11,799 nucleotides of DNA from contig DATFYM010000104.1 of the NCBI GenBank assembly GCA_035315065.1, positions 1-11,799 of the forward strand. Direction: 5' to 3'. The stretch is from DATFYM01 sp035315065. GTDB lineage: Bacteria > Acidobacteriota > Terriglobia > UBA7540. The notes under the pieces are model-generated. The model did not search any database. It was not told the origin of the DNA and saw only the letters and a program-made list of their open reading frames with translations. The stretch's first letter is position 1. Each line of letters begins with the position of its first letter. The translations under genes and the position numbers were made by a program. This document shows positions 1 through 6,733 of this stretch, one piece after another.

Positions 1-2
1 CT

Positions 3-2405
3 TTCCCCAGTTCGGCGGTCACCACCGACGGCAAGACCATCCGGCCCGACTTCTTCATGGAGTCCGAGACCTGCAAGGAGTGTCACCAGGATATCTACGA
101 CCAGTGGCAAAGCTCCATGCACCACATGGCGTCGTTCAACAACCAGTGGTATCGGAAAGCAATCGAGTATATGCAGGACTCCATCGGCGTCAAGCCGTCG
201 CTCTGGTGCGGCGGGTGCCACGATCACGCGCTGGTGTTCAGCAACATGATGCAGGCACACCCCATCCGCGAGATCGAGCACACGCCGCAGGGCCAAGTGG
301 GACTGGGCTGCATGTCGTGCCACTCCATCGTCCACGTGGGGAGTACGATGGGCCAGGGCAACTTCGTCATGGAGTACCCGGCGCTCGATTCGCTTGCGCG
401 CAGCAGGAACCCGGTGATGCACCAGGTCGGGCGGTTCGCCATTTTCCTCAATCCCAAGCCCCACCGCGAGGCCTTCCTGAAGCCCTTCCACCGCCAGCCG
501 CAGCAGGTGGCGGAGTTCTGCTCCGTCTGCCACAAGGTCCACCTGGACGTGCCGGTGAACAACTACCGCTGGATACGCGGCTTTAACGATTACGACAACT
601 GGCAGGCCAGCGGGGTGTCCGGCCAGGGGGCGCGGTCGTTCTACTACCCGCCTAAGCCGCAGAACTGTGCCGACTGCCACATGCCCCTGGTGCCCTCGAA
701 GGATTTCGGCAACATCAACGGCCAGGTGCACTCGCACCGCTTTGCCGCCGCCAACACCGCGGTTCCCACTTCCTACGGCGACGAAGAGCAGTTGACCGAG
801 GTCGAGAAGTTCCTGAAGGGCGCGCTGAGCGTGGACATCTTCGCGTTGGCCGAGGAGCCCGGGGGCGTGTCGGAGGGCTCGGCAGGCGCAGGCGGAGCGG
901 CGCGGCCCTCGGGTGAGGGCCCGCAGCTTTCCAGCACCTTCGCGCAGGGCGAAGAGTCAGCCACAGGCATGATGGCTCCGGGCGCGGGCAACGTCGCGCT
1001 CACGAGGTTGATGGCTCCCCTCGGCCGCGCTCCGGCTCATCTCACCCGCGGCCAGGCGGTGCGGGTGGAGGTGGTGGTCCGAACGCGGAAAGTGGGCCAC
1101 TTCTTCCCCGGCGGTACCGTGGATGCTTTCGACTGCTGGGTGGAGTTGCAGGCACGCGACAGCAAAGGGCGCATCATCTTCTGGAGCGGCGAGGCGGCCG
1201 ATGGCGGTAAGGGTCCGGTGGATGCGGGCGCGCACTTCTACCGCTCGCTGCAACTGGACGCCGACGGAAACGTCATCAACAAGCGCAACGCCTGGGCGAC
1301 GCGAGCGGTGATGTACGCCCACCTGATCCCGCCCGGCGCCGCCGACACCGTCCACTATCGGCTCACCGTGCCGCGCGACGCGGGCGACGCGATCACCTTT
1401 ACGGCCAAGCTGAACTACCGCAAATTCACTTGGTGGAACACTCAATTTGCGTTTGCGGGGGCGCGCGACCCCGCCCAGCCGCACCCCGACGTAACCAAGG
1501 ACCACGACGACGGCCGCTGGCTGTTCAACGGCGATCTCTCCGACGTCTCCGCTCGGGACAAGCGCATTCCCGACGTTCCCACCGTCGTCATCGGCCAGAA
1601 CACCGTCACGCTGCCGGTGACGGGTCCCGAAAAGGGCCCCGCGGATCGAGCGTCCGACGCCTTCGCAGAGGCCATCCAGACCGATCCGGCGGACCGCGAG
1701 CGCTGGAACGACTACGGCATCGGTCTGCTACTCCAGGGCGACCTCAAGGGCGCGGAGCGCGCCTTTGAAAAGGTGGTGGAGTGCGACCCGAAGTACGCCG
1801 ACGGCTTCACCAACATCGCGCGCGCCCGCATCCAGGAAGGCAACATCGACGCGGCGAAGCCGATGCTGGAAAAGGCGCTGGCCCTGAACCCGAAGCTCGC
1901 CAGCGCCCACTACTTCGAGGGTTTGGCGCTGAAGGCCGACGGAGACTATCCGGCCGCCTACGAGCAGTTCGCCCAGGCGGCGGCGCAGTATCCCAACGAC
2001 CGCGTGGTGCGCAACCAGATGGGCCGGATGCTCTTCCTGCAGCGCAAGTACGCCGAGGCCGTGGCTGAGTACCAGCACACGCTCGCCGTCGATCCGGAGG
2101 ATCTCGAATGCCATTACAACTTAATGCTTTGCTACCGCGGTCTGGGCAATAACGAGCTGGCGTCGCGCGAGGAGAAGCTGTATCTGCGCTTCAAGGCCGA
2201 CGAAGCTTCGAGGGCCATCACAGGTCCGTTCAAGCTGGCCCACCCGGAGGACAATAACGAGGCGCAGCCCATCCATGAACATGTGTCGGTGGCACTGGGG
2301 AAGATAGAAGGGAGTAGGCAGAAGGCAGAAAGCAGAAGGCAAGTTGCAGCGAAAGCGCCGGAGGCGCGGAAGATTCTAGCCCAGGGGACGAGCGCCGGAA
2401 GATGA
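3..2405 (+). CDS. Pentahaem cytochrome c with C-terminal TPR domain (5' end cut by window)
   Basis: A probable periplasmic electron-transfer protein fused to a protein-binding TPR domain. The frame stays open upstream of the first ATG (57) to the window edge, and the coding there looks natural, so the real start and any signal peptide lie outside. Numbering from the ATG at 57, five CXXCH haem sites are visible: C6-H10 (CKECH), C51-H55 (CGGCH), C85-H89 (CMSCH), C155-H159 (CSVCH) and C204-H208 (CADCH). The spacing and spare histidines recall cytochrome c554-like multihaem proteins. A Gly/Ala/Ser-rich linker (about 265-312) leads to a beta-rich region containing GHFFPGGTVDAFDCW (348-361). At least four TPR units follow from about residue 540 to 690. 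The last ~35 residues are encoded by repeat DNA and resemble no domain. It probably works with the di-haem cytochrome and ASPIC protein downstream. Haem binding is near certain; the substrate is unknown. Confidence 0.9.
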   Translation, partial: FPSSAVTTDGKTIRPDFFMESETCKECHQDIYDQWQSSMHHMASFNNQWYRKAIEYMQDSIGVKPSLWCGGCHDHALVFSNMMQAHPIREIEHTPQGQVGLGCMSCHSIVHVGSTMGQGNFVMEYPALDSLARSRNPVMHQVGRFAIFLNPKPHREAFLKPFHRQPQQVAEFCSVCHKVHLDVPVNNYRWIRGFNDYDNWQASGVSGQGARSFYYPPKPQNCADCHMPLVPSKDFGNINGQVHSHRFAAANTAVPTSYGDEEQLTEVEKFLKGALSVDIFALAEEPGGVSEGSAGAGGAARPSGEGPQLSSTFAQGEESATGMMAPGAGNVALTRLMAPLGRAPAHLTRGQAVRVEVVVRTRKVGHFFPGGTVDAFDCWVELQARDSKGRIIFWSGEAADGGKGPVDAGAHFYRSLQLDADGNVINKRNAWATRAVMYAHLIPPGAADTVHYRLTVPRDAGDAITFTAKLNYRKFTWWNTQFAFAGARDPAQPHPDVTKDHDDGRWLFNGDLSDVSARDKRIPDVPTVVIGQNTVTLPVTGPEKGPADRASDAFAEAIQTDPADRERWNDYGIGLLLQGDLKGAERAFEKVVECDPKYADGFTNIARARIQEGNIDAAKPMLEKALALNPKLASAHYFEGLALKADGDYPAAYEQFAQAAAQYPNDRVVRNQMGRMLFLQRKYAEAVAEYQHTLAVDPEDLECHYNLMLCYRGLGNNELASREEKLYLRFKADEASRAITGPFKLAHPEDNNEAQPIHEHVSVALGKIEGSRQKAESRRQVAAKAPEARKILAQGTSAGR
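904..921 (+). repeat. Intragenic GC hairpin in the Gly/Ala-rich linker
   Basis: A 7-bp perfect stem (904-910 with 915-921) with a four-base loop lies inside the cytochrome gene, where the protein is a low-complexity Gly/Ala/Ser/Pro linker between the haem and beta domains. It resembles the GC hairpin after the toxin gene in containing a GTGA followed by a G/C-rich right arm. It may be a REP-like insertion kept in frame, or simply GC-rich linker coding. Confidence 0.4.
2303..2344 (+). repeat. Heptamer tandem repeat inside the cytochrome-TPR C-terminus
   Basis: Six consecutive 7-base units, GATAGAA, GGGAGTA, GGCAGAA, GGCAGAA, AGCAGAA and GGCAAGT, run in phase. They are translated as a Lys/Arg/Gln/Ser-rich tail after the last TPR segment. 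The same 7-base period recurs in the spacers at 6713, 7833-7970, 8579-8734 and 9405-9556. Unlike those, no inverted partner arm is visible nearby. Confidence 0.75.
2355..2393 (+). repeat. REP-like element, copy A (end of cytochrome gene)
   Basis: This stretch aligns without gaps to 3167-3205, with 31 of 39 bases identical by eye. It begins with a GCGCC-N3-GGCGC hairpin (2355-2367) and contains TAGCCCAGGG (2378-2387). The second GC hairpin seen in copy B is degenerate here. The element is translated as part of the last residues of the cytochrome-TPR protein, and the TAG within it is out of frame. Confidence 0.6.
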
Positions 2406-2436
2406 CGGGCGATTCGAATTTGCCCATTTCTCGCGT

Positions 2437-2451
2437 AGTCAAGAATTGACT
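2437..2451. promoter_or_regulatory. Candidate operator for ParD autoregulation
   Basis: A perfect dyad, AGTCAA-gaa-TTGACT, overlaps the proposed -35 box of the toxin-antitoxin promoter, and a second TTGACT follows ten bases later (2456-2461). ParD-type ribbon-helix-helix antitoxins typically bind short repeated or inverted sites in their own promoter, so this is a natural binding site. It is a position-based inference; no binding data can be read from sequence. Confidence 0.45.
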
Positions 2452-2475
2452 TTTGTTGACTGAGGAACGTATTCT
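2446..2475 (+). promoter_or_regulatory. Candidate sigma-70 promoter of the toxin-antitoxin operon
   Basis: TTGACT (2446-2451) and TATTCT (2470-2475) are separated by 18 bases and lie 40 bases upstream of the antitoxin start. This would give the pair its own promoter inside the surrounding cytochrome gene set. Both boxes match the consensus reasonably, and the region is AT-richer than its surroundings. Confidence 0.45.
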
Positions 2476-2514
2476 ATGTTTTGGTTGAGGCACGATACAC
2501 TCAGGAAAGCGAGA

Positions 2515-2865
2515 ATGAATATGGCGATCGAACAGATGAATATCTCCCTGTCACCGCACATGGCCAGTTTCATCCGGGGCAAGGTCAAAAAGGGCGAATA
2601 CGCCAGCGCGAGCGAGGTAGTACGCGATGCCGTCCGCCGAATGCAGGAGGCAGAGGTAGGCAAGAGGGAACGCGCCCTGACCGAATTTGAATCCCACCTG
2701 ACAAAAAGCCAGCGTGAAGGTATCCGACGCAGCATTGAGGAAGGGATTAGGGATCTCGAAGAAGGCCGTTACAAAGACTACGACGCCGAAGGGTTGCGAG
2801 CTTTGGCGAAAGAGGTGGTCAACGCTTCAGCGAAAAAGCTTGCTCGGCGGCAGAAGGCCAGATGA
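2515..2865 (+). CDS. ParD-type (ribbon-helix-helix) antitoxin
   Basis: The antitoxin of a type II pair: it should bind and neutralise the downstream ParE-like toxin and repress the shared promoter as a DNA-binding dimer. The N-terminal part (MNISLSPHMASFIRGKVKKG, then YASASEVVRDAVRRM) is the classic ParD/CopG fold: a beta strand, a helix, and the S-A-S-E-V-V-R-D-A motif. The rest is charged and helical (EEGIRDLEEGRYKDY, AKEVVNASAKKLARR), the likely toxin-binding tail. At 116 residues it is somewhat longer than many ParD proteins (~80-95). The start at 2515 is preferred because AGGA lies eight bases upstream; an upstream ATG (2476) falls within the promoter region, and ATG 2521 is an alternative. 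Its stop overlaps the toxin start in ATGA, implying coupled translation. Family assignment is strong. Confidence 0.88.
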   Translation: MNMAIEQMNISLSPHMASFIRGKVKKGEYASASEVVRDAVRRMQEAEVGKRERALTEFESHLTKSQREGIRRSIEEGIRDLEEGRYKDYDAEGLRALAKEVVNASAKKLARRQKAR

Positions 2866-3191
2866 GACTCGATTTTAGGCTGGTGCGGGCGGCCCGCCGG
2901 GATATCGACGAGATTTCCGATTATTTGGCGAGTGAGGCGAGCTTAGACAAGGCGCTGGAAGTCATCAGTGCGATCATGGAGACGATCAGAACACTCTCCC
3001 GGTATCCGATGGCGGGGGTTGCGGCGGAACAGTTTGGAGCCGGGCTACGAAAATTCCCGACCGGAAACTACATGGTCTATTACCGCCCACGGCGCTCTGG
3101 GGGCATTGTGGTACTGCACGTATTTCACGCGGCTCGGGATCAAGTGAAGGCGTGGAGAGGCCGTGAGCGCCGCAGGCGCGAAAGAAAGTAG
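2862..3191 (+). CDS. ParE/RelE-superfamily toxin
   Basis: The probable toxin of the pair. ParE members inhibit DNA gyrase while related RelE members cleave mRNA; the sequence resembles ParE more. Visible hallmarks are the opening strand and helix (FRLVRAARRDIDEISDYLA), a second helix (ALEVISAIMETIRTLSRYP), the R-K-F-P-T-G-N-Y-M-V-Y-Y-R strand and the closing strand VVLHVFHAARDQVKAW. The start ATG overlaps the antitoxin stop (ATGA). The family normally ends near the final AARD-Q-xx-W; here eleven extra residues, nearly all Arg, Glu, Lys or Gly (RGRERRRRERK), follow. They and the stop codon are largely supplied by a REP-like element, so the tail is probably an accidental extension. Whether it affects activity is unknown. 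Confidence 0.88.
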   Translation: MRLDFRLVRAARRDIDEISDYLASEASLDKALEVISAIMETIRTLSRYPMAGVAAEQFGAGLRKFPTGNYMVYYRPRRSGGIVVLHVFHAARDQVKAWRGRERRRRERK

Positions 3192-3211
3192 CCCAGGGCG
3201 TGAGCCCTGGG
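3167..3211 (+). repeat. REP-like element, copy B, with double GC hairpin
   Basis: Two hairpins lie in tandem: GCGCC-N3-GGCGC (3167-3179), and an 8-bp perfect stem (3192-3199 with 3204-3211) closed by the tetraloop GTGA, which fits the GNRA pattern. The first 39 bases match copy A (2355-2393) at 31 positions. The toxin stop codon TAG (3189-3191) sits inside it and the second stem begins at the next base. The stem could slow transcription or protect the toxin mRNA 3' end, but no T-run follows, so it is not a standard intrinsic terminator. Confidence 0.65.
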
Positions 3212-3261
3212 AAGTGCGCGGCAACCGATTATCTTTGGAAAGCCCCGGCGGGAGCCTCCCG

Positions 3262-4821
3262 ATGCGACTCAAGATGAGCAGAAGATTGGCGTCATTCCTC
3301 CTCGTTCTCGTGTTGACGGGGATCGCCGCGGCGATCGATGATGGCCAGACACAGAAGCAGGCCGGCGCCTCACCGGCGATTCCTAAGACGTGGGACGACG
3401 CCGCGATGGCCACGCTGGAACTCCTCTTGGCTGATCCCACCGCTTCGCCGAAGCAGGCGTCCGAGGATTACTACTACAAGATCCCCGTTCGGACCATCTA
3501 CAAACAATACCCCGTCTACGCGCCCGGCCACGAGCCGCCTGGCTATCTGGACTGGCTGAAGCAGCAGGAACCGCAGATCGTCTGGGATGACAAAAGGCAC
3601 ACGCCGCCGCTCAAGACCGAGGCAGACTGGATTAGAGCGGGCGAAATCGCGTTTGACTCACCCACTGACTATGGCTTTACCGGCTACACCGAAGAACCCA
3701 AATCGCTTTACGTCCGTGATCCTGATTGGTACCAGCGCACCGGTTCTCCCATCCGGCCCGATGGTGTTCTGCCGTTCTACAGCTATGTGATTCGACAGAA
3801 GGGGAAGGTTGAGATGGGTGTTCTCGCCTGTGCGATGTGTCACACCCGTGTTATGCCGGAGGGCAACGTCATCAAGGGCGCTCAGGGAAATTTCCCGTTT
3901 GACCGCGCCGCGGCGTACGAACATCGATCCGTAAACAACCTGGATGAAGCACGACTCACCGAGCAGCTACTTTACGCTGCGCCTTGGTTGGAACCCACCC
4001 TTCCGACTCACTTCTCGGCGATGTCGGTCGAGGCGATCGCCGCCACGCACGAGGTCGTTCCCCCCGGGGTCGTGGCCAGGCACAACTCAAATCCCTTGTA
4101 TCCGCCTCATGTTCCGGACCTGATCGGCGTGAAAGACCGGCGTTATCTCGATGCCACCGGTCTGCAACAGCAACACTCGATAGTTGATCTAATGCGTTAC
4201 GCAGCGCTCAATCAGGGTGCCGATTACCTTGCGAGCTACGGTGGCTTCATACCTATCGGTTTGCCCGATTTCAAAAAGCTGCCCCCGCCTGACCAAGCAG
4301 GCGACCGTTACAGCGACGAGCAGCTTTACGCTCTCGCGCTCTATGTTTATTCGCTCAAACCACCTCCGAACCCGAATAAGTTTAACGCAGTGGCGGCGCA
4401 GGGCCAGAAGCTCTTCGAGCGCGAAGGCTGCCCGATGTGTCACACGCCGCCCCTTTACACCAACAACAAGCTGACCCTGGCCGAAGGTTTCACGCCGCCG
4501 CCCGGCGCCGATCAGAACTATGACATCCTTCCGATCTCGGTAGGGACTGATCCCAACCTGACGCTCAAGACGCGTCGTGGCACAGGCTATTACAAGGTTC
4601 CGTCGCTGAAGGGCGTCTGGTATCGCAGTATGTTCGGGCACAGCGGCTGGTGCGCGACACTCGAAGACTGGTTTGATCCGCGGCGGGTGCGAGACGACTA
4701 CGTGCCAACGGGCTTCAAGCCTTACGACGCGAAGACCTATGCGGTGAAAGGCCATCCCTTTGGCCTGGAGCTCTCTGAGCAAGACCGCAAGTCGCTCATC
4801 GCGTTCCTTAAGACACTGTGA
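3262..4821 (+). CDS. Di-haem cytochrome c, MauG / cytochrome c peroxidase-like
   Basis: A secreted c-type cytochrome of the di-haem peroxidase/MauG type, which reduce peroxides or oxidise partner proteins using two haems. The start at 3262 gives 519 residues with a good signal peptide (MRLKMSRR, then a hydrophobic ASFLLVLVLTGIAAA). A GGAG sequence lies about eight bases upstream; ATG 3274 is an alternative. An open frame back to 3163 overlaps the toxin gene and repeat DNA and is not used. Haem sites are CAMCH (190-194) and CPMCH (390-394), the second in the usual GQKLFEREGCPMCH context. The C-terminal YYKVPSLKGVWYRSMFGHSG resembles the conserved 'VPSLRN...FHDGS' segment of the family, and ATLEDWFDPRR follows. 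The next gene starts at the base after its stop, so the two are co-transcribed. Substrate unknown; extra N-terminal sequence sets it apart from classical bacterial CcpA. Confidence 0.85.
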   Translation: MRLKMSRRLASFLLVLVLTGIAAAIDDGQTQKQAGASPAIPKTWDDAAMATLELLLADPTASPKQASEDYYYKIPVRTIYKQYPVYAPGHEPPGYLDWLKQQEPQIVWDDKRHTPPLKTEADWIRAGEIAFDSPTDYGFTGYTEEPKSLYVRDPDWYQRTGSPIRPDGVLPFYSYVIRQKGKVEMGVLACAMCHTRVMPEGNVIKGAQGNFPFDRAAAYEHRSVNNLDEARLTEQLLYAAPWLEPTLPTHFSAMSVEAIAATHEVVPPGVVARHNSNPLYPPHVPDLIGVKDRRYLDATGLQQQHSIVDLMRYAALNQGADYLASYGGFIPIGLPDFKKLPPPDQAGDRYSDEQLYALALYVYSLKPPPNPNKFNAVAAQGQKLFEREGCPMCHTPPLYTNNKLTLAEGFTPPPGADQNYDILPISVGTDPNLTLKTRRGTGYYKVPSLKGVWYRSMFGHSGWCATLEDWFDPRRVRDDYVPTGFKPYDAKTYAVKGHPFGLELSEQDRKSLIAFLKTL

Positions 4822-6552
4822 GTGGGTGACGACGCTTTGAAAAAGAAATCACTCTGGCGATTTTCCGCTTGCGGGCTTGGGGTCATCATCGCCCTGCTGG
4901 TCCTGGGCGCTGCTCCGCAGCCCAATCCGGCAACACCAACAACCACGGCTGAGTCTCCCGTCCGTTTCGTCGACATCACGCGCCAGGCCGGCATCAACTT
5001 CACCCACTACACCGGCGCGTTCGGCAAGCGATTCCTGCCGGAGACGATGGGCGCGGGCTGCGCCTTCATCGACTATGACAACGATGGCCGGCCCGACATT
5101 CTGCTGATCGATGGCGCGGGTTTTCCCGGGCATCACCTCAAGCCGACCACCCTGAAGCTCTACCACAACAATGGCGACGGCACTTTCACCGACGTGACGG
5201 CAAAGGCCGGTCTCGACGTCCAGATGTACGGCATGGGCGTGGCGGTGGGCGATTACGATAACGACGGCTGGGACGATATCTACGTCACCGGGCTCGGCGA
5301 AGCGCGGCTCTTTCACAACGAGCACGGCCACTTCCGCGACGTTACCAAGACGGCGGGCGTGAACAACGCTGGCTTCGGCGCCAGCGCCGCCTGGGTGGAC
5401 TACGATCGCGACGGTAAGCTCGACCTCTTCGTCACCAACTACGTGAAGTGGTCCGAGAAGGACGATATCTTCTGCGCGCTCGACGGCCTCCACAAATCCT
5501 ACTGCACGCCCGAAGCGTACAAGGGCGATACGTGCCGCCTGTTCCATAACCTCGGCAACGGACGCTTCGAGGACGTCACCGAGAAGTCGGGCATCTACGA
5601 CCCCACGTCGAAGTCGCTCGGCGTTGCGGTGATCGACTACGATAACGACGGCTGGCCCGATCTCGCCGTCTCCAACGATACCCAGCCCAACAAGCTCTAT
5701 CACAACAATCGCAACGGGACTTTTACCGAACAGGCCGTACAGGCGGGCATCGCCTTCAGCGAGGACGGCGTGGCCCGCGGCGCCATGGGCATCGACGAGA
5801 ACGATTTCGACCGCTCGGGCTACCCCAGCCTGGCCATCGGCAACTTCTCCAACCAGATGCTCGGGCTCTATCACAACGAGAAGAACAACTTCTTTATCGA
5901 TATCGCTCCTTCTTCGAGCATCGGGCGCGCCACATTGCTCTCGCTTTCGTTCGGCCTGTTCTTTTTCGATTACGATCTCGACGGCCGGCCGGACCTTTTT
6001 GTCGCCAACGGCCACATCGAGCCGGAGATCAATCGCATTCAGCACCAGGTTTCGTATAAGGAGCCGCTACTTCTGTTTCACAACGACGGTCACGAAAAGT
6101 TCCAGGATGTGACGCAACAAGCCGGATTCACCGAGCGCCTGGTAGCGCGCGGCGCAGCCTACGCGGACATCGATAACGATGGCGCGCCGGACATCCTGGT
6201 GGCCACCAACGGCGGGCCGGCCTACCTGTTCCACAACGTGGGGGGCGCCGCCAACAATGCGGTCCGCATCCGCACCGTGGGCAGTCGCTCGAATCGGGAC
6301 GGCATCGGCACCGTGGTGCGCGTGAAGTCGTCCGGCGGCGAAAACACCCAGACCGTGCACTCCGGATCGAGCTACTGCTCACAGAGCGAATTGACGCTGA
6401 CGTTCGGGTTGGGAAGAGACGGCGAAGCGCAGAGCGTCGAGATCACATGGCCTAGCGGTCAGCACGATTCGCTGAACGGTCTGAAGGCCAACGCAACGTA
6501 CACCATCGAAGAGGGCGGAAAGATTTTGAAGACGGTACCGTTCAAACGGTAG
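4822..6552 (+). CDS. Secreted FG-GAP/VCBS repeat protein with ASPIC/UnbV domain (CRTAC1-like)
   Basis: A probable exported calcium-binding beta-propeller of the CRTAC1 family; the family's function in bacteria is unclear. A signal/anchor lies at about residues 11-32 (WRFSACGLGVIIALLVLG). Seven Asp-box calcium-type motifs follow, starting near residues 84, 143, 193, 272, 328, 383 and 449, mostly D-Y-D-N-D-G-x-x-D; the fifth (DFDRSGYPS) has lost its last acidic residue. Each is preceded by a 'LYHNNGDGTFTDVT'-type strand. The C-terminal 481-565 is an ASPIC/UnbV domain: VRIRTVGSRSNRDGIGTVV, HSGSSYCSQSELTLTFGLG, VEITWPSGQ. The start is GTG directly after the upstream stop (TGAGTG), with a weak ribosome site, suggesting coupled translation; TTG 4837 is possible. 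Such proteins often sit beside cytochromes and TPR proteins in Acidobacteriota, as here. Length 576 residues looks complete. Confidence 0.92.
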   Translation: MGDDALKKKSLWRFSACGLGVIIALLVLGAAPQPNPATPTTTAESPVRFVDITRQAGINFTHYTGAFGKRFLPETMGAGCAFIDYDNDGRPDILLIDGAGFPGHHLKPTTLKLYHNNGDGTFTDVTAKAGLDVQMYGMGVAVGDYDNDGWDDIYVTGLGEARLFHNEHGHFRDVTKTAGVNNAGFGASAAWVDYDRDGKLDLFVTNYVKWSEKDDIFCALDGLHKSYCTPEAYKGDTCRLFHNLGNGRFEDVTEKSGIYDPTSKSLGVAVIDYDNDGWPDLAVSNDTQPNKLYHNNRNGTFTEQAVQAGIAFSEDGVARGAMGIDENDFDRSGYPSLAIGNFSNQMLGLYHNEKNNFFIDIAPSSSIGRATLLSLSFGLFFFDYDLDGRPDLFVANGHIEPEINRIQHQVSYKEPLLLFHNDGHEKFQDVTQQAGFTERLVARGAAYADIDNDGAPDILVATNGGPAYLFHNVGGAANNAVRIRTVGSRSNRDGIGTVVRVKSSGGENTQTVHSGSSYCSQSELTLTFGLGRDGEAQSVEITWPSGQHDSLNGLKANATYTIEEGGKILKTVPFKR

Positions 6553-6599
6553 CGTAAACGTGCAGGGCCGAAACTTTCTTAGCTTGCGAAGGAGCTTCC

Positions 6600-6695
6600 A
6601 ACACAGAGGCACGGAGAGAATGGGAAGCGTCCCGAAGCAAACGACATCTTCGTGTGATCTTCTCATTCTTCTCTGCGTCTCTGCGCCTCTGTGTT
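6600..6695. repeat. Imperfect inverted repeat between convergent genes
   Basis: Outer arms 6600-6610 and 6685-6695 are perfect 11-base complements (AACACAGAGGC / GCCTCTGTGTT). Inner parts (GGAGAGAATGGGAAG against CTTCTCATTCTTCTC) pair imperfectly. The arms show an 8-base period (e.g. TCTGCGTC, TCTGCGCC, TCTGTGTT). It lies between the stops of the ASPIC gene (+) and the SIS gene (-), where a two-way transcription barrier would make sense; no clean T-run is present. Confidence 0.7.
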
Positions 6696-6712
6696 TAATT
6701 CTTGACAGGTTC

Positions 6713-6733
6713 TGAGAGCTGAGAGCTGAGAGC
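6713..6733. repeat. Three exact TGAGAGC heptamers abutting the SIS gene stop codon
   Basis: TGAGAGC is repeated three times exactly and ends on the base next to the complement of the SIS gene stop codon (6734-6736). The period equals that of the other spacer repeats in the window although the unit differs. Confidence 0.8.

Noticed and set aside
2394..3166. Insertion sequence or transposon carrying the toxin-antitoxin pair
   Set aside because: No transposase, terminal inverted repeats or target-site duplication is visible; only the two REP-like direct repeats flank it.
3192..3211. Intrinsic terminator after the toxin gene
   Set aside because: The stem is strong but no T-run follows, and a related hairpin-bearing copy lies at the end of another gene; it fits a REP-like element better.
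3163..3261. Upstream extension of the di-haem cytochrome frame
   Set aside because: It overlaps the toxin gene and the REP-like repeat, and would bury the signal peptide 33 residues inside; ATG 3262 gives a proper signal sequence and a GGAG site.
4849..6045. 398-codon open frame on the minus strand
   Set aside because: It lies fully opposite the ASPIC gene; its Val/Ile/Ala/Glu-rich repetitive protein is the complement of the repeated Asp-box codons and has no recognisable domain or ribosome site.
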